NCBI GenBank assembly: GCA_965212085.1
Contig: OZ243042.1
Location: 310,001 to 374,000 of the forward strand
Direction of reading: 5' to 3'
DNA: 64,000 nt
From: JAHRAW01 sp965212085
GTDB lineage: Bacteria; Pseudomonadota; Gammaproteobacteria; Arenicellales; Poriferihabitantaceae
Shown piece by piece: positions 1 to 9,605 of this stretch. The notes under the pieces are model-generated. The model worked only from the letters and a program-made list of their open reading frames with translations, was not told where the DNA came from and searched no databases. A program made the position numbers and the translations under genes. Numbering within the stretch: the stretch's first letter is position 1; each line of letters opens with the position of its first letter.

Positions 1-546
1 CTCGGGAATCCAGCGCCATTATGACCCACCCGGTTTAACCCCTGGATTCCCGAATAGCGATGAAAAATATAGTCGCTATCGCTCCTTATTTTTCTATCGT
101 TCGGGAATGACACCGGGGGCGTAAGGCAGGGCAAGGAAGCGGCGAAACGGTGGCGTAGGGGCAGGTCGCGACCTGCCCCTACTACCCACAAATGCGGGAA
201 TGACACCGAGGGCGTAAGGAAGAACAAAGGAAGCGCAAAAAAAGCGACCAAGCCTCATCGTTTCCCTTGCCCGTCTTTACACCTCTGCGGCCGTCCAACC
301 GGCGGCGATAGCCGCTGACTTCGGCGTGCGCAGGGACGCGCACGGCGGCGCTGAAAACAGGATGTTTTCCCGCGCCGCAAGGGGGGTCTGCGGGGGGTCT
401 CCCCCCGCAAATGCGCGTCACGCGCACCCCACGCCTCGCGCCACCGCAAATGCGCGTCACGCGCACCCAAACCCGCGCAAGCGGCTCGGACACTTGCGTA
501 CTCGGGAATCCAGCGGTCAACTGATCCGGTGCAGCCGGTCTCTTAT
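1..546. repeat. Composite palindromic repeat array, left edge
   Basis: No gene is seen here. Hairpin A lies at 46-108: arms ATTCCCGA and TCGGGAAT surround a near-complementary core. A perfect 28-bp palindrome (module C, half-site GTAGGGGCAGGTCG) is at 155-182. A multi-hairpin module E runs from about 268 to 475, including complementary runs of G and C around 390-410 and the GCGCGTGACGCGC palindrome-like motif. The stretch 490-530 repeats the sequence found at the 3' end of tdm (25405-25440). Short open frames here are translations of the repeat and are not credible genes. Confidence 0.85.
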
Positions 547-807
547 TCATCCGGCCAACGCCGCCCTGAGTTCATCCTTGTCGAGAAAGTAGTAGCAAAC
601 TTCCCGCCGGTTGACGACCAGCGTCGGGACGTATTCGCGGTAGCGGCGGTACCAGCGGGGGTCGTCTTCTATGTTGCGCTCAACGATTTTGAAGCGGGCT
701 TCGGTTTTCAGTTGACTCAGAAATTCGTCCAGGTCGCGGGCCATATCTTCGCACAGGTGGCAGTCGGTTTTGCGGTAGAAGTAGATGACCGGGCCGGCGG
801 CGTTCAT
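547..807 (-). CDS. Glutaredoxin-like (DUF836 family) thiol protein
   Basis: An 86-residue protein with the thioredoxin-fold layout of the DUF836/glutaredoxin-like family. A redox CxxC motif (Cys16-His-Leu-Cys19) follows a first beta strand, and a VPTL cis-proline motif lies near residue 61. It probably acts as a small cytosolic thiol-disulfide oxidoreductase; the substrate is unknown. Its ATG overlaps the ligA stop by 4 nt (ATGA), so it is probably translated by coupling as the last gene of the smc-zipA-ligA series. Length is normal for the family. Family assignment is firm; function is inferred. Confidence 0.8.
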   Translation of the reverse strand: MNAAGPVIYFYRKTDCHLCEDMARDLDEFLSQLKTEARFKIVERNIEDDPRWYRRYREYVPTLVVNRREVCYYFLDKDELRAALAG

Positions 808-2876
808 TGGCCGCCCCGCCCTTTCGCCATCGCCACAAACTGCCGCTCATCAAGCACGGTAATTTGCAACTTTTCGGCCTGGTCAACTTTGCTTCCGGGG
901 TTTTCGCCGGCGATTATGTAGTCGGTGTTTTTGGAGACGCTGCCGGTTACTTTTGCGCCGAGGGATTGCAGGGTGCGTTTGGCTTCGGCGCGGGGGGTGG
1001 ACAGGGTGCCGGTCAGCACCACGGTTTTGCCGTTGAAGGCGGTGCCGGATGCGGCGGGTTTTTGTGCGCGGGGATCAAATGCCGGGGCCGGCCATTGCAC
1101 GCCGGCGGCCAATAGTTTTTCGATGACTTCGCGGTTGTGGGGCTGGTGGAAAAAGGTGACCACGCTGCGCGCCACCAGCGGGCCGATGTCGGGGATGGTT
1201 TGCAGGGTTTCTTCATCGGCGGCCATCAGGGTTTTGAGGTCCGGCAGCGCGGCGGCCAGCGACTCGGCGGTGGTTTCGCCGACCAGCGGGATGCCGAGGG
1301 CGTACAAAAAACGCGCCAGGGTGGTGCGTTTGCTTTTGCCGAGGGCGGCTATCAGGTTGGCGGCGGATTTTTGCGCCATGCGTTCGAGGGCGCCGGCCTG
1401 CGCTTCGGTGAGCGCGTACAGGTCGGCGGCGTTGTCCACGAGTTTTTCGTCAACGAGTTGTTCGACGAGTTTGTTGCCGAGTCCTTCGATGTCCATCGCG
1501 GCGCGGGCGGCGAAGTGTTTGATGTTTTCCTTGCGCTGGGCGTCGCAGTACAGGCCGCCGCTGCAGCGGGCGATGACGCCGCCGCCTTCGTGGACGATGG
1601 CGGAGCCGCATACCGGGCAGCGTTCGGGAAACTTGAAGCGGCGGGTGCGGGGGTGCTTGGGGCGCGCTTCAAGGATGACCGAGACGATTTCGGGGATGAC
1701 GTCGCCGGCGCGGCGCACGATTACGCTGTCGCCGACGCGCACGTCAAGGCGCGCGATTTCGTCTCGGTTGTGGAGGGTGGCGTTGGAGACGGTGACGCCG
1801 CCAACGAACACCGGCTTGAGGCGGGCCACCGGCGTGATGGCGCCGGTGCGCCCGACCTGGGATTCGATTTTTTCCACCACGGTGATTTCTTCTTCGGCGG
1901 GGAATTTATGCGCCAGCGCCCAGCGCGGCGCGCGCGCGGTGTGGCCGAGGGCGTCCTGCCAGTCCAGGCGCGAGACTTTATAGACCACGCCGTCAATGTC
2001 GCAGGGCAGGCCGGCGCGTTGCTTGAGCATCTGGTCGTAGTATTCGAGGCAGCCGTCCACGCCCGCGACCCGCCGGGCGAGGGGCGAGACCGGCAGGCCG
2101 AGGCGGGCGAGCCATTGCAGGACGTCCCATTGGGTACGGGGAACGTCCACGCCCGCCACTTCGCCGAGGGCGTAGCAGCACAGGCTCAACGGGCGCGATG
2201 CGGTAACCGCCGGATCCAGTTGGCGCAAACTGCCGGCGGCGGCGTTGCGCGGGTTGACGAAGATTTTTTCGCCGAGTTCCCGCCGGCGGGCGTTGAGTCG
2301 TTTGAAGTCGGCGGCGGTCATATACACTTCGCCGCGCACCTCCAGGACTTCGGGGATTTCGGGGATTTCGGGGGTTGAATTGGAATCGTCTTTCAAGCGC
2401 GTGCCACCGCCCAGCACCGCGCGCATGTTGTGGGTGATGTTTTCCCCTTTGCCGCCGTCTCCACGGGTCGCGGCCTGGGCCAGCCAGCCGTTTTCAAAGC
2501 GCAGGCTGACCGCGAGGCCGTCGAGTTTTACTTCGGCGATGTATTCGACTTCGTCCGCTTCCAGTTCCAGGCGTTCGCGCACCCGCCGCTCGAAAGCGGC
2601 CACCTGTTCGCGCTCAAAGGCGTTGGCCAGCGAGCGCATCGGGACCTTGTGCACGACTTCCGAAAACGTCCGGGCGAGCCCACCGCCGACTTTTTGGGTG
2701 GGGGAATTCGGCGAGGCGAATTCGGGGTGGGCGGTTTCGAGGGCGGCCAGTTTTTCCAGCAACCGGTCGTAGGCGGCGTCGGGGATTTGCGGGTCGTCGA
2801 GGACGTAGTAGCGGTGGTTGTGGAGTTCCAGTTGCTCGCGGAGGGTTGCGATTTGGTTTTGGGGGGAGTTGGTCAT
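804..2876 (-). CDS. ligA: NAD-dependent DNA ligase LigA
   Basis: A 690-residue ligase that seals nicks during replication and repair using NAD+. Visible parts in order are the domain Ia region (HNHRYYVLDDP near residue 20), the adenylation motif KLDG with the nucleophilic Lys near 117, an OB-fold, a four-Cys zinc finger (CPVC...CSGGLYC), helix-hairpin-helix repeats, and a C-terminal BRCT domain starting FNGKTVVLTGT. The E. coli enzyme is slightly shorter (671). The extra residues include an in-frame repeat coding for PEIPEIPEVLEV, from the tandem repeat at 2350-2376. It lies downstream of zipA as in other gammaproteobacteria, but a 1-kb repeat array separates them, so it may need its own promoter. 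Confidence 0.97.
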   Translation of the reverse strand: MTNSPQNQIATLREQLELHNHRYYVLDDPQIPDAAYDRLLEKLAALETAHPEFASPNSPTQKVGGGLARTFSEVVHKVPMRSLANAFEREQVAAFERRVRERLELEADEVEYIAEVKLDGLAVSLRFENGWLAQAATRGDGGKGENITHNMRAVLGGGTRLKDDSNSTPEIPEIPEVLEVRGEVYMTAADFKRLNARRRELGEKIFVNPRNAAAGSLRQLDPAVTASRPLSLCCYALGEVAGVDVPRTQWDVLQWLARLGLPVSPLARRVAGVDGCLEYYDQMLKQRAGLPCDIDGVVYKVSRLDWQDALGHTARAPRWALAHKFPAEEEITVVEKIESQVGRTGAITPVARLKPVFVGGVTVSNATLHNRDEIARLDVRVGDSVIVRRAGDVIPEIVSVILEARPKHPRTRRFKFPERCPVCGSAIVHEGGGVIARCSGGLYCDAQRKENIKHFAARAAMDIEGLGNKLVEQLVDEKLVDNAADLYALTEAQAGALERMAQKSAANLIAALGKSKRTTLARFLYALGIPLVGETTAESLAAALPDLKTLMAADEETLQTIPDIGPLVARSVVTFFHQPHNREVIEKLLAAGVQWPAPAFDPRAQKPAASGTAFNGKTVVLTGTLSTPRAEAKRTLQSLGAKVTGSVSKNTDYIIAGENPGSKVDQAEKLQITVLDERQFVAMAKGRGGQ
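2350..2376. repeat. Short 9-bp-period tandem repeat inside ligA
   Basis: Copies of GGGATTTCG repeat almost perfectly. They add Glu-Ile-Pro repeats to the adenylation domain of LigA at a point where the family has no such run. It is one of many small in-frame tandem repeats in this window. Confidence 0.75.
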
Positions 2877-3928
2877 TGGTGTATGGGTTCACTAATTCGC
2901 TGACAAATTTTTTATTCTACTCCGTTATTCCATTCTACTCTGTTATTTCCGAGCGGTAGTGTTCGTTGCCGAGCGAGCGGGGGCGCGGGGCGCGCTTTTG
3001 TGGGGCGCGGGGCGCGTGACGCGCTTTTGCGGGGGGGAGACCCCCCGCGCCCCCCTTTGCGGCGCGGGGAAACTCCTGTTTCCAGCGCCGCGCGCACATC
3101 CCTGTGCGCGACAGCCGGCTGGCGCCGGGCCGAAAAAGCGGATGCCCGATACGATGAAAAATATGGTCGCTACGCTCCCTATTTTTCTATCGTTCGGGAA
3201 TGACGGCGAAGGCGTAAGGAAGACAAAGGAAGCGGCTATGCATCGCCGCTAGGAGGCTGGATATCCGCAAATGCGGGATGACACCGAGAGCGTGGCAACA
3301 ACTCTGCGGTCATTCCCGAGCGTTAGTGTCCGTTGCCGCGCAAGCGGCTTACGGACACTTGGCGCTCTCGGGAATCCAGCGCCACACGACCCACCGCCGG
3401 TTTAACCTCTGGATTCCCGAATAGCGATGAAACAAACGGTCGCTAACGCTCCCTATTTTTCTATCGTTCGGGAATGACATCGAGGGAGATTTGCACTTTC
3501 GCGGGATGACACCGAGGAACGTGGCAACCACTCTGTCGTCATTCCCGAGCGTTAGTGTCCGTTGCCGCGCAAGCGGCTTACGGACACTTGGCGCTCTCGG
3601 GAATCCAGCGCCATATGACCGATTGCCGGTGTAACCCTGGATTCCCGAATAGCGATGAAAAATATAGTCGCTGGCGCTCCTTATTTTTCTATCGTTCGGG
3701 AATGACGGCAGAGGTGATGCGGGAATTCAGCGTCCAATCGGGGACAAGTCGCGACCTGTCCCTACGCCGCCTGTCGAAGCCCTCGGTAGTGGCACTGGAT
3801 TCCCGAATAGCGATGAAAAATATAGTCGCTACGCTTCCTATTTTTCTATCGTTCGGGAATGACGGCGAGGGTGAGGCGGGAATCCAGAAATCAAACCGCC
3901 GGCGCAAGCCGCTAACATTAACTATACA
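2877..3928. repeat. 1-kb palindromic repeat array between zipA and ligA
   Basis: No gene is seen. In order it holds block F next to the ligA start (about 2884-2945, with two tandem copies of an 18-bp AT-rich unit), a D module (about 3010-3140: GCGCGTGACGCGC-type motif, G-run/C-run hairpin, hairpin around GTGCGC) and hairpin A copies at 3142-3201, 3413-3475, 3641-3703 and 3798-3860. Between them lie longer palindromes of the form CATTCCCGAG...CTCGGGAATCC, containing TGTCCGT and ACGGACA arms. A degenerate module C is near 3740-3766. This array interrupts an operon that is contiguous in many relatives. Confidence 0.85.
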
Positions 3929-5233
3929 TCAGAATATCCGCGCCGCCTCATCGCTGCCCGCGGCGATGCCGAACCGTTCCATCTCTGCGGCGACTTGCTC
4001 GATGGATTTGCGGGTTGCCTCAACTTCTTCCTGGGACAGGTCGCCGTGGTTCGGCGAGTTGACTTCGCCCTTGATGCGCGAGGCGAAGGCGCGGGCGGTG
4101 TCCACCATTTCGGTGAAAACCGCGCCCGGCGAGCGGTTGACCGCGGGGCGGGTGAAGAAGGTCAGGCCGCGGGTGCTGAATGATTTGGGGTTGTCAAAGT
4201 CGAAGCGGCCGCTGTCGCTCAAGTCGGCGAGGCTGTACAACGCCACGCGGGTTTTGCCGATGGATTTGAAGCGCGAGTAGTAGTGGTTGTCGTCCCGTTC
4301 CAGGCCCATCTGCGGGGCGCAGCGGGCGATGGCCGGGCCGTGGAAGCGTTCGGCGCCCCGGGAGCGGATGTTGACCACGAACACGGCATCGAAATGGCGC
4401 GTGAAGCCGGCGATGGCGTCTGCCTGGGCGAAGGCGTTTTCGACCGGTGCCATGAACACGAACTCGCGGCCGGTGCCTTCCGATAACCGCGACACCAGCG
4501 CCGAGAAACGCGTCATTTCGCGCTCGCTGATGGCACCGTTGCGGTCGGCGAGTTGGATGGTCAGCACCAGGTCGGTGAAGCGCGAGTCCTCGGCTTCGGT
4601 TTCGACGTTGCGCCACGTTTGATCGGGGGTTTTGAAGCCGTGGATGCCGTGGGGTTTGGTGAGGTCGGCGGCGGCGGCGCGGTACAGGGCGAGGACGGTT
4701 TCGCGGCCTACGTCTCGGTCGCCGGTGATTTTTACCCAGTAGTCTATTTGGCTCAGGCGTTCAAAACCGGGGACTGGGCGGGGGTGGTAGGCGGCGGGGT
4801 CGGTCTCGTTTGCCGGGGCGGGGGGCGGGGTGAAGACCGGGGTGCGGGGGTCTTCGGGGGGGGCGGGGTGGGGGGTGATGGTTGGGTCGTCTGTTGGGCG
4901 GGGTTCGGCGGGGGTGTCGTCGTTGGTGGGTTGTGCTTCCGGTATGGTTTCTTCGTTTTCACTTTGGGCGAAGTCGGCGACGCCATCCGCGGGGTCATGG
5001 GCGGCGAAGGGTTGCCCGGAATAAACCGGGGGATCCAGCACCGGGATTTCGTCCGGGGGATGGGGGGTGTCGAAGTCGCGCAGCGTGGCGGCGGTTGTGT
5101 CGGGATTGCTTATCGTGCGTGGGGATTTCGAGGAGGAACGCCGCATTCGGTTTTGCCACCTGGAGATCAGGTAGATCATGACCACCACCAGGACGCCGAG
5201 GATGGCCAGGACGGTTTGCAGGTTCAGTGTCAT
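3929..5233 (-). CDS. zipA: Cell division protein ZipA
   Basis: A 434-residue membrane-anchored FtsZ-binding protein that tethers the Z ring to the inner membrane. Residues about 5-26 form one N-terminal transmembrane segment (TVLAILGVLVVVMIYLI), followed by a basic stretch and a long Pro/Thr/Asp-rich linker. The C-terminal FtsZ-binding domain begins near residue 190. Its end (SPGAVFTEMVDTARAFA, then a Glu-rich helix) matches the family pattern. Placement directly after smc and before ligA is the classic gammaproteobacterial order and supports the call. The linker is unusually proline-rich. The stop lies next to repeat hairpin DNA. Confidence 0.93.
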   Translation of the reverse strand: MTLNLQTVLAILGVLVVVMIYLISRWQNRMRRSSSKSPRTISNPDTTAATLRDFDTPHPPDEIPVLDPPVYSGQPFAAHDPADGVADFAQSENEETIPEAQPTNDDTPAEPRPTDDPTITPHPAPPEDPRTPVFTPPPAPANETDPAAYHPRPVPGFERLSQIDYWVKITGDRDVGRETVLALYRAAAADLTKPHGIHGFKTPDQTWRNVETEAEDSRFTDLVLTIQLADRNGAISEREMTRFSALVSRLSEGTGREFVFMAPVENAFAQADAIAGFTRHFDAVFVVNIRSRGAERFHGPAIARCAPQMGLERDDNHYYSRFKSIGKTRVALYSLADLSDSGRFDFDNPKSFSTRGLTFFTRPAVNRSPGAVFTEMVDTARAFASRIKGEVNSPNHGDLSQEEVEATRKSIEQVAAEMERFGIAAGSDEAARIF

Positions 5234-5287
5234 GTCATATCATCCCGCGAAAAAGTGTCCGGTGCCGCAAGCCGCTAACAACGAACA

Positions 5288-8200
5288 CTATACCACCACT
5301 CCCTGCTGCCCCGCCATCTCCACCGCCTGGTCAACGTCCACCGACACCAAACGCGACACGCCGGGTTCGCCCATGGTCACACCTACCAGGACTTCCGCCG
5401 CTTCCATGGTGATTTTGTTGTGGGTGATGACGATCATCTGGCTGGCTTTGACGAGGGTTTTCAGGGTCTCGCAGTAGCGTTCGACGTTGGCGTCGTCGAG
5501 GGGCGCGTCCACCTCATCAAGCATGCAAAACGGCGCCGGGTTTAGTTTGAACAGTGCGAACAACAAGGCCACGGCGGCGAGGGCTTTTTCGCCGCCGGAC
5601 AGCAGGTGGATGTGGCTGTTGCGCTTGCCGGGCGGGCGCGCCATGACCACCACGCCGGCGGTCAGGAAGTCGTCTTCGGTGAGTTGCAGTTCGGCTTTGC
5701 CGCCGCCGAACAGTTGCGGGAAGAAGTCGTTGAAGCCGGCGTTCAAGCGGTCAAAAGTGTCCTTGAAGCGGGCGCGGGTTTCGCGGTCGATTTTGCGGAT
5801 TACGCTGCGCAGGGTTTCCAGGGCTTCGGTGAGGTCGGCGTGCTGGCGGTCGAGGTATTCCTTGCGCTCGCTTTGTTCGTCGAACTCTTCGATGGCCACC
5901 AGATTGACCGGGCCGATGCGGTTGATTTTGGTTTCCAGTTCTTCATCGCGTTGCCGCCATTCTTCAACGGTGGCGTGTTCGGGCATTTCCGCGTCCAATC
6001 GTTGGCGGTCGTGACCGTGGTCGGCGATCTGCTCGGCCTGGGTGTCGCGGCGCACGGCGATTTCCTGGCGGGCCAGTTTGTGTTGCTCCAACACTTCCCG
6101 CGCTTCGCCGACGGCGTTGACGCGGGACGACTGCCGTTCGCCGGTGCGCGCGCCGCGTTCATCCAACTCGGCGACGGCGTCTCCGGCGGCGGACAGGCGG
6201 GTCTCGATTTCCACTTTGCGGCCCAGCATTTCCTGCAAGCGGGTTTTGAGTTCGGCCACCGGGTCGCCGGCATCGTTGATGCCGGCGTTGAGGTTGGTGA
6301 TTTGATCGGCGGCGTTTTGCAGTTGCTCTTCGAGGCGGGCGATGCCGTCGGCGGTGGAGTCAAGTTCGGCGTCGAGGCGTTGTTTTTGCAGCGCCTGCCG
6401 GTGCGCCTGCTCGCCGGTTTGCCGGAGCTCGTCTCGGCGGCGGGTTACGGTGTTTTGGTGCTGCTCTTTTTCTTTGAGCAATGCGTCTCGTTTGGCGTCC
6501 AGACCGCCCTGGCGGGCGGCGGCGCGTTCCAGCAGTTCCCGGGCTTTGCTGATTTCGCCGTGGTCGCTGTGGGCGTGCCCGCCGAGGCTGCCGAGTTCGG
6601 CTTCGAGGGCGGCGATGCGCTGCGCGATTTCCAGATGCCGGGCTTCTTCGCGGCCCAGGTTGGCGTGTTTTTCGGTGCGCTCGCCGCGCAGTTGTTCGAG
6701 GGCGGCGCGTTGTTGCCGGGCCTGTTGGCGTTGGGCTTCGCGGTTGCTTTCGAGTTCGGCGATTTCGCGGTCGGCGGCGGCCACGCCGGTTTCGAGTTCG
6801 CCGAGGTTTTGTTGCAACTGGTTGATTTCTTCTTCGCGCACCAGTACGCCGGTTTCCAGCTGGCTAAGGCTGGCGAAACTGATCCAGTTTGCGCCCACCA
6901 GCGCGCCGTCCCGGGTGACCGCACATTCGCGGTTGCCGAGTTCGGGTTGCATGGCCAGCGCGTCGGTCAGGGTTTCGGCGGCGTACACTCCGCCGAGGAA
7001 ACCGGACAGGTCGGTGGCACCGGCCTGGATTTTGTCGAGGAGGCGGGGGCGGTGGGAATCATCAGTGGCGGTGGCGGTGGCGGCGGTGGCGGTGACGGTG
7101 GCGGGAGCGGCGGGGTTTGAACCTTTGGACGGCGCGTCTGCCACCAGCATGAAGGCGCAGTCCGGGCGGTTGGCGAGGGTGTCATTCGTGTCATTCGCGC
7201 CGCCCGCATTATTGACGCCAGCCGCCCCATCCAAAATCTCCGGCAATCGCTCCACGCAAACCGCGCCGAGGCAGTCGTTCAGCAAGCGGTCGGCGGCGCG
7301 CTGCCAGCCATCGGCTACGCGGATGCGCGCCGCGAGTTTCGGCTGTTGTTCAAGGCCGCTTTCCCGCAACCAGTTTTGCAGGGCCTGGTCGTCGCCGCCC
7401 AGGGCGGCGGCCTGAATCTGTTGCAGGGACGCGAGGCGGGAGCGGGCTTCGTGACGGCGGGCGCGCAGGCGCGCGCTTTGTTCGTGTTTTTGCCGGGCCG
7501 CTTCCTCTAATGAATGGATGGACGCTTCGGTTTGCCGGAATTCCTGTTCGCGGTGTTCGCAGGCGTCGTCGTGTTGTTTGACCACGGCGCGCAGCGCCTT
7601 GATGTCCATCCCTTCGGTCAAGCGCCGGGCATCGGCGAGTTCCTGTTCAAGGCGCGAGGTCTGCTCGCCGGAGCGTTGCAGGTGCTGTTCCAGTTGGGCG
7701 ATGCGGGACTGCTGGACTTCGCGCTGGCGGGCCGACGCCTGGGTTTGTTCGTTGAAGGCTTCCCACCCGGCCTGCCAGCGTTCCAGCGCGGCTTCGGCGT
7801 CTGCGAGTTGCTGTTCGGCGGCGCGGCGTTGGTGTTCGAGTTTTTCGATGGCCGGGGCCAGCGCCGTTTGCTCTTCCCGCAAGCGGCCCAGGCGCGACTG
7901 GTCGCCTTGCAACTGGGCGCGGCGTTCTTCGCGTTCCGCGCCCAGGCGTTCGAGTTCTTCGCCCTGGCGCCGGCGGGTCTCAAAGAGGTGTTCGATGCGC
8001 TGCTCAATGTTTTTGATTTCCGCGCCGAGGTTGTAGGATTCCTGCTGGACTTGGTTGTATTTTTCTCTGGACTCGGTTTGCGCGCGGCGCAACTTTTCGG
8101 TTTCGGCTTCGCTCTCCCGCTGGGCCGCGAGCGCCGCTTCAAGGTCGTTCTCAAAGCGCGCCGAGATGCGGTCCTGTTCGGCGAGTTTTGCGTCCATATC

Positions 8201-8914
8201 GCGCAGCCGCAGCACCAGCAGCTGGCCGTTCACCAGCCGCTGCTCGTCCTTCAGCACCTTGTAACGCCGCGCCGCGCCGGCCTGGCGTTTGAGGCGGCGC
8301 AGTTGTTTGTCGAGTTCGTCTCGGATGTCGGCGACGCGCTCAAGGTTTTCCCGGGTGTGGCCGATGCGGGTTTCGGTTTCGCGCCGCCGGTCCTTGTACC
8401 GGGAAGTGCCGGCGGCTTCTTCGACGAACAGGCGCAGGTCTTCGGGGCGCGCTTCAACGATGCGGCTGACCATGCCCTGCTCAATGATGGAGTAGGAGCG
8501 CGGGCCGAGGCCGGTGCCACGGAACAGGTCGAGGACGTCCTTGCGGCGGGTTTTGATGCGGTTGATGAAGTAGTTGGAATGGCCGTCCCGGCTCAGGGTG
8601 CGGCGCACCGAAATCTCGGCGAAGCGCGCGAAGTGGCCGCCGGCGGAGCCCTCGGCGTTGTCGAAAATGAGTTCCACCGAGGCCTTGCCCACCGGCTTGC
8701 GGGCCGTGGAGCCGTTGAAGATCACGTCCGCCATGCTGTCGCCGCGCAACAGTTTGGCGGAGGTCTCGCCCATCACCCAGCGCACCGCGTCTATGATGTT
8801 GGACTTGCCGCAGCCGTTGGGGCCGACCACCGCAACGAGGTCTGCGGGGAGGCGGATGTCGGTGAGGTCAACGAAGGATTTGAAGCCGGAGATTTGGAGT
8901 TTTGCGAGGCGCAT
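5288..8914 (-). CDS. smc: Chromosome segregation ATPase SMC
   Basis: A 1208-residue SMC protein that organises and segregates the chromosome as an ATP-driven dimer. The N-terminal head has Walker A GPNGCGKS near residues 32-39. Two long coiled-coil arms flank a hinge near the middle. The C-terminal head has signature LLSGGEKALAA followed by Walker B FCMLDEVDAPLDD. Near the hinge, an in-frame repeat at 7066-7113 encodes a run of alternating Thr/Ala/Val residues that the family does not need. It is followed by zipA 54 bp downstream. Just upstream of the start is a run of G/C and a copy of block F. Confidence 0.97.
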   Translation of the reverse strand: MRLAKLQISGFKSFVDLTDIRLPADLVAVVGPNGCGKSNIIDAVRWVMGETSAKLLRGDSMADVIFNGSTARKPVGKASVELIFDNAEGSAGGHFARFAEISVRRTLSRDGHSNYFINRIKTRRKDVLDLFRGTGLGPRSYSIIEQGMVSRIVEARPEDLRLFVEEAAGTSRYKDRRRETETRIGHTRENLERVADIRDELDKQLRRLKRQAGAARRYKVLKDEQRLVNGQLLVLRLRDMDAKLAEQDRISARFENDLEAALAAQRESEAETEKLRRAQTESREKYNQVQQESYNLGAEIKNIEQRIEHLFETRRRQGEELERLGAEREERRAQLQGDQSRLGRLREEQTALAPAIEKLEHQRRAAEQQLADAEAALERWQAGWEAFNEQTQASARQREVQQSRIAQLEQHLQRSGEQTSRLEQELADARRLTEGMDIKALRAVVKQHDDACEHREQEFRQTEASIHSLEEAARQKHEQSARLRARRHEARSRLASLQQIQAAALGGDDQALQNWLRESGLEQQPKLAARIRVADGWQRAADRLLNDCLGAVCVERLPEILDGAAGVNNAGGANDTNDTLANRPDCAFMLVADAPSKGSNPAAPATVTATAATATATDDSHRPRLLDKIQAGATDLSGFLGGVYAAETLTDALAMQPELGNRECAVTRDGALVGANWISFASLSQLETGVLVREEEINQLQQNLGELETGVAAADREIAELESNREAQRQQARQQRAALEQLRGERTEKHANLGREEARHLEIAQRIAALEAELGSLGGHAHSDHGEISKARELLERAAARQGGLDAKRDALLKEKEQHQNTVTRRRDELRQTGEQAHRQALQKQRLDAELDSTADGIARLEEQLQNAADQITNLNAGINDAGDPVAELKTRLQEMLGRKVEIETRLSAAGDAVAELDERGARTGERQSSRVNAVGEAREVLEQHKLARQEIAVRRDTQAEQIADHGHDRQRLDAEMPEHATVEEWRQRDEELETKINRIGPVNLVAIEEFDEQSERKEYLDRQHADLTEALETLRSVIRKIDRETRARFKDTFDRLNAGFNDFFPQLFGGGKAELQLTEDDFLTAGVVVMARPPGKRNSHIHLLSGGEKALAAVALLFALFKLNPAPFCMLDEVDAPLDDANVERYCETLKTLVKASQMIVITHNKITMEAAEVLVGVTMGEPGVSRLVSVDVDQAVEMAGQQGVVV
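7066..7113. repeat. GGTGGC-type hexanucleotide repeat in the smc hinge region
   Basis: The plus strand reads repeated GGTGGC units with a few substitutions. On the coding strand this gives a Thr-Ala-Thr-Ala run. It is in frame and lies close to the hinge, where extra flexible residues are likely tolerated. Confidence 0.75.
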
Positions 8915-9605
8915 GGGGGGGGGATTATACTGGTTTTTTTTATGTGTATAGGTTCGTTATTTCACCGGCAAATATGGGCGGGGGCGCGAGGGCGCGAGGG
9001 CGCGGGGGCGCGGGGCGGGTTGCGCGTGACGCGCATTGTGGGGGGGAGAGCCCCCCACGCCCCCCTGTGCGGCGCGGGAAAACATCCTGTTTTCAGCGCC
9101 GCTGCGCACATCCCTGTGCGCGATGGCCGGCTATCGCCGGGCCGAAAAAGCGGATCCGATACGATGAAAAATATGGTCGCTACGCTCCCTATTTTTCTAT
9201 CGTTCGGGAATGACACCGGGGGCGTAAGGCAGGGCAAAGGAAGCGGCGAAACGGTGGCGTAGGGGCAGGTCGCGACCTGCCCCTACTACCCACAAATGCG
9301 GGAATGACACCGAGGGCGTAAGGAAGGACAAAGGAAGCGCAAAAAAAACGACCAAGCCTCATCGTTTCCCTTGCCCGTCTTTACACCTCTGCGGCCGTCC
9401 AACCGGCGGCGTAGCCGCTAACTTCGGCGCGCGCACGGACGCGCGCGGCGGCGCTGGAAACAGGAGTTTCCCCGCGCCGCAAGGGGGGTCTGCGGGGGGT
9501 CTCCCCCCGCAAATGCGCGTCACGCGCAACCCCACCCCGCGCCTCGCGCCACCGCAAATGCGCGTCACGCGCAACCCCGCGCTCTGCGCTCTGCGCCCCT
9601 TGCTT
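8915..9605. repeat. Palindromic repeat array between smc and aprA
   Basis: No gene is seen. It contains a degenerate block F (8942-8970), a D module (about 9015-9150), hairpin A (about 9152-9211), the perfect module C palindrome (9259-9286) and an E module (about 9366-9580). The E module closely matches the one at 268-475. Order and orientation of A, C and E match the array at the left edge, so several hundred bases are duplicated as a block. Confidence 0.85.

Noticed and set aside
3142..3860. Regularly recurring hairpins that might be a CRISPR array
   Set aside because: Units are 150-220 bp apart, spacers are themselves repeated, orientation varies and no cas gene is present.
9359..9574. 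Short frames coding MRVTRICGG-type peptides in many intergenic regions
   Set aside because: They are translations of the D/E repeat modules in both orientations. Their recurrence reflects the DNA repeat, and they lack ribosome binding sites.
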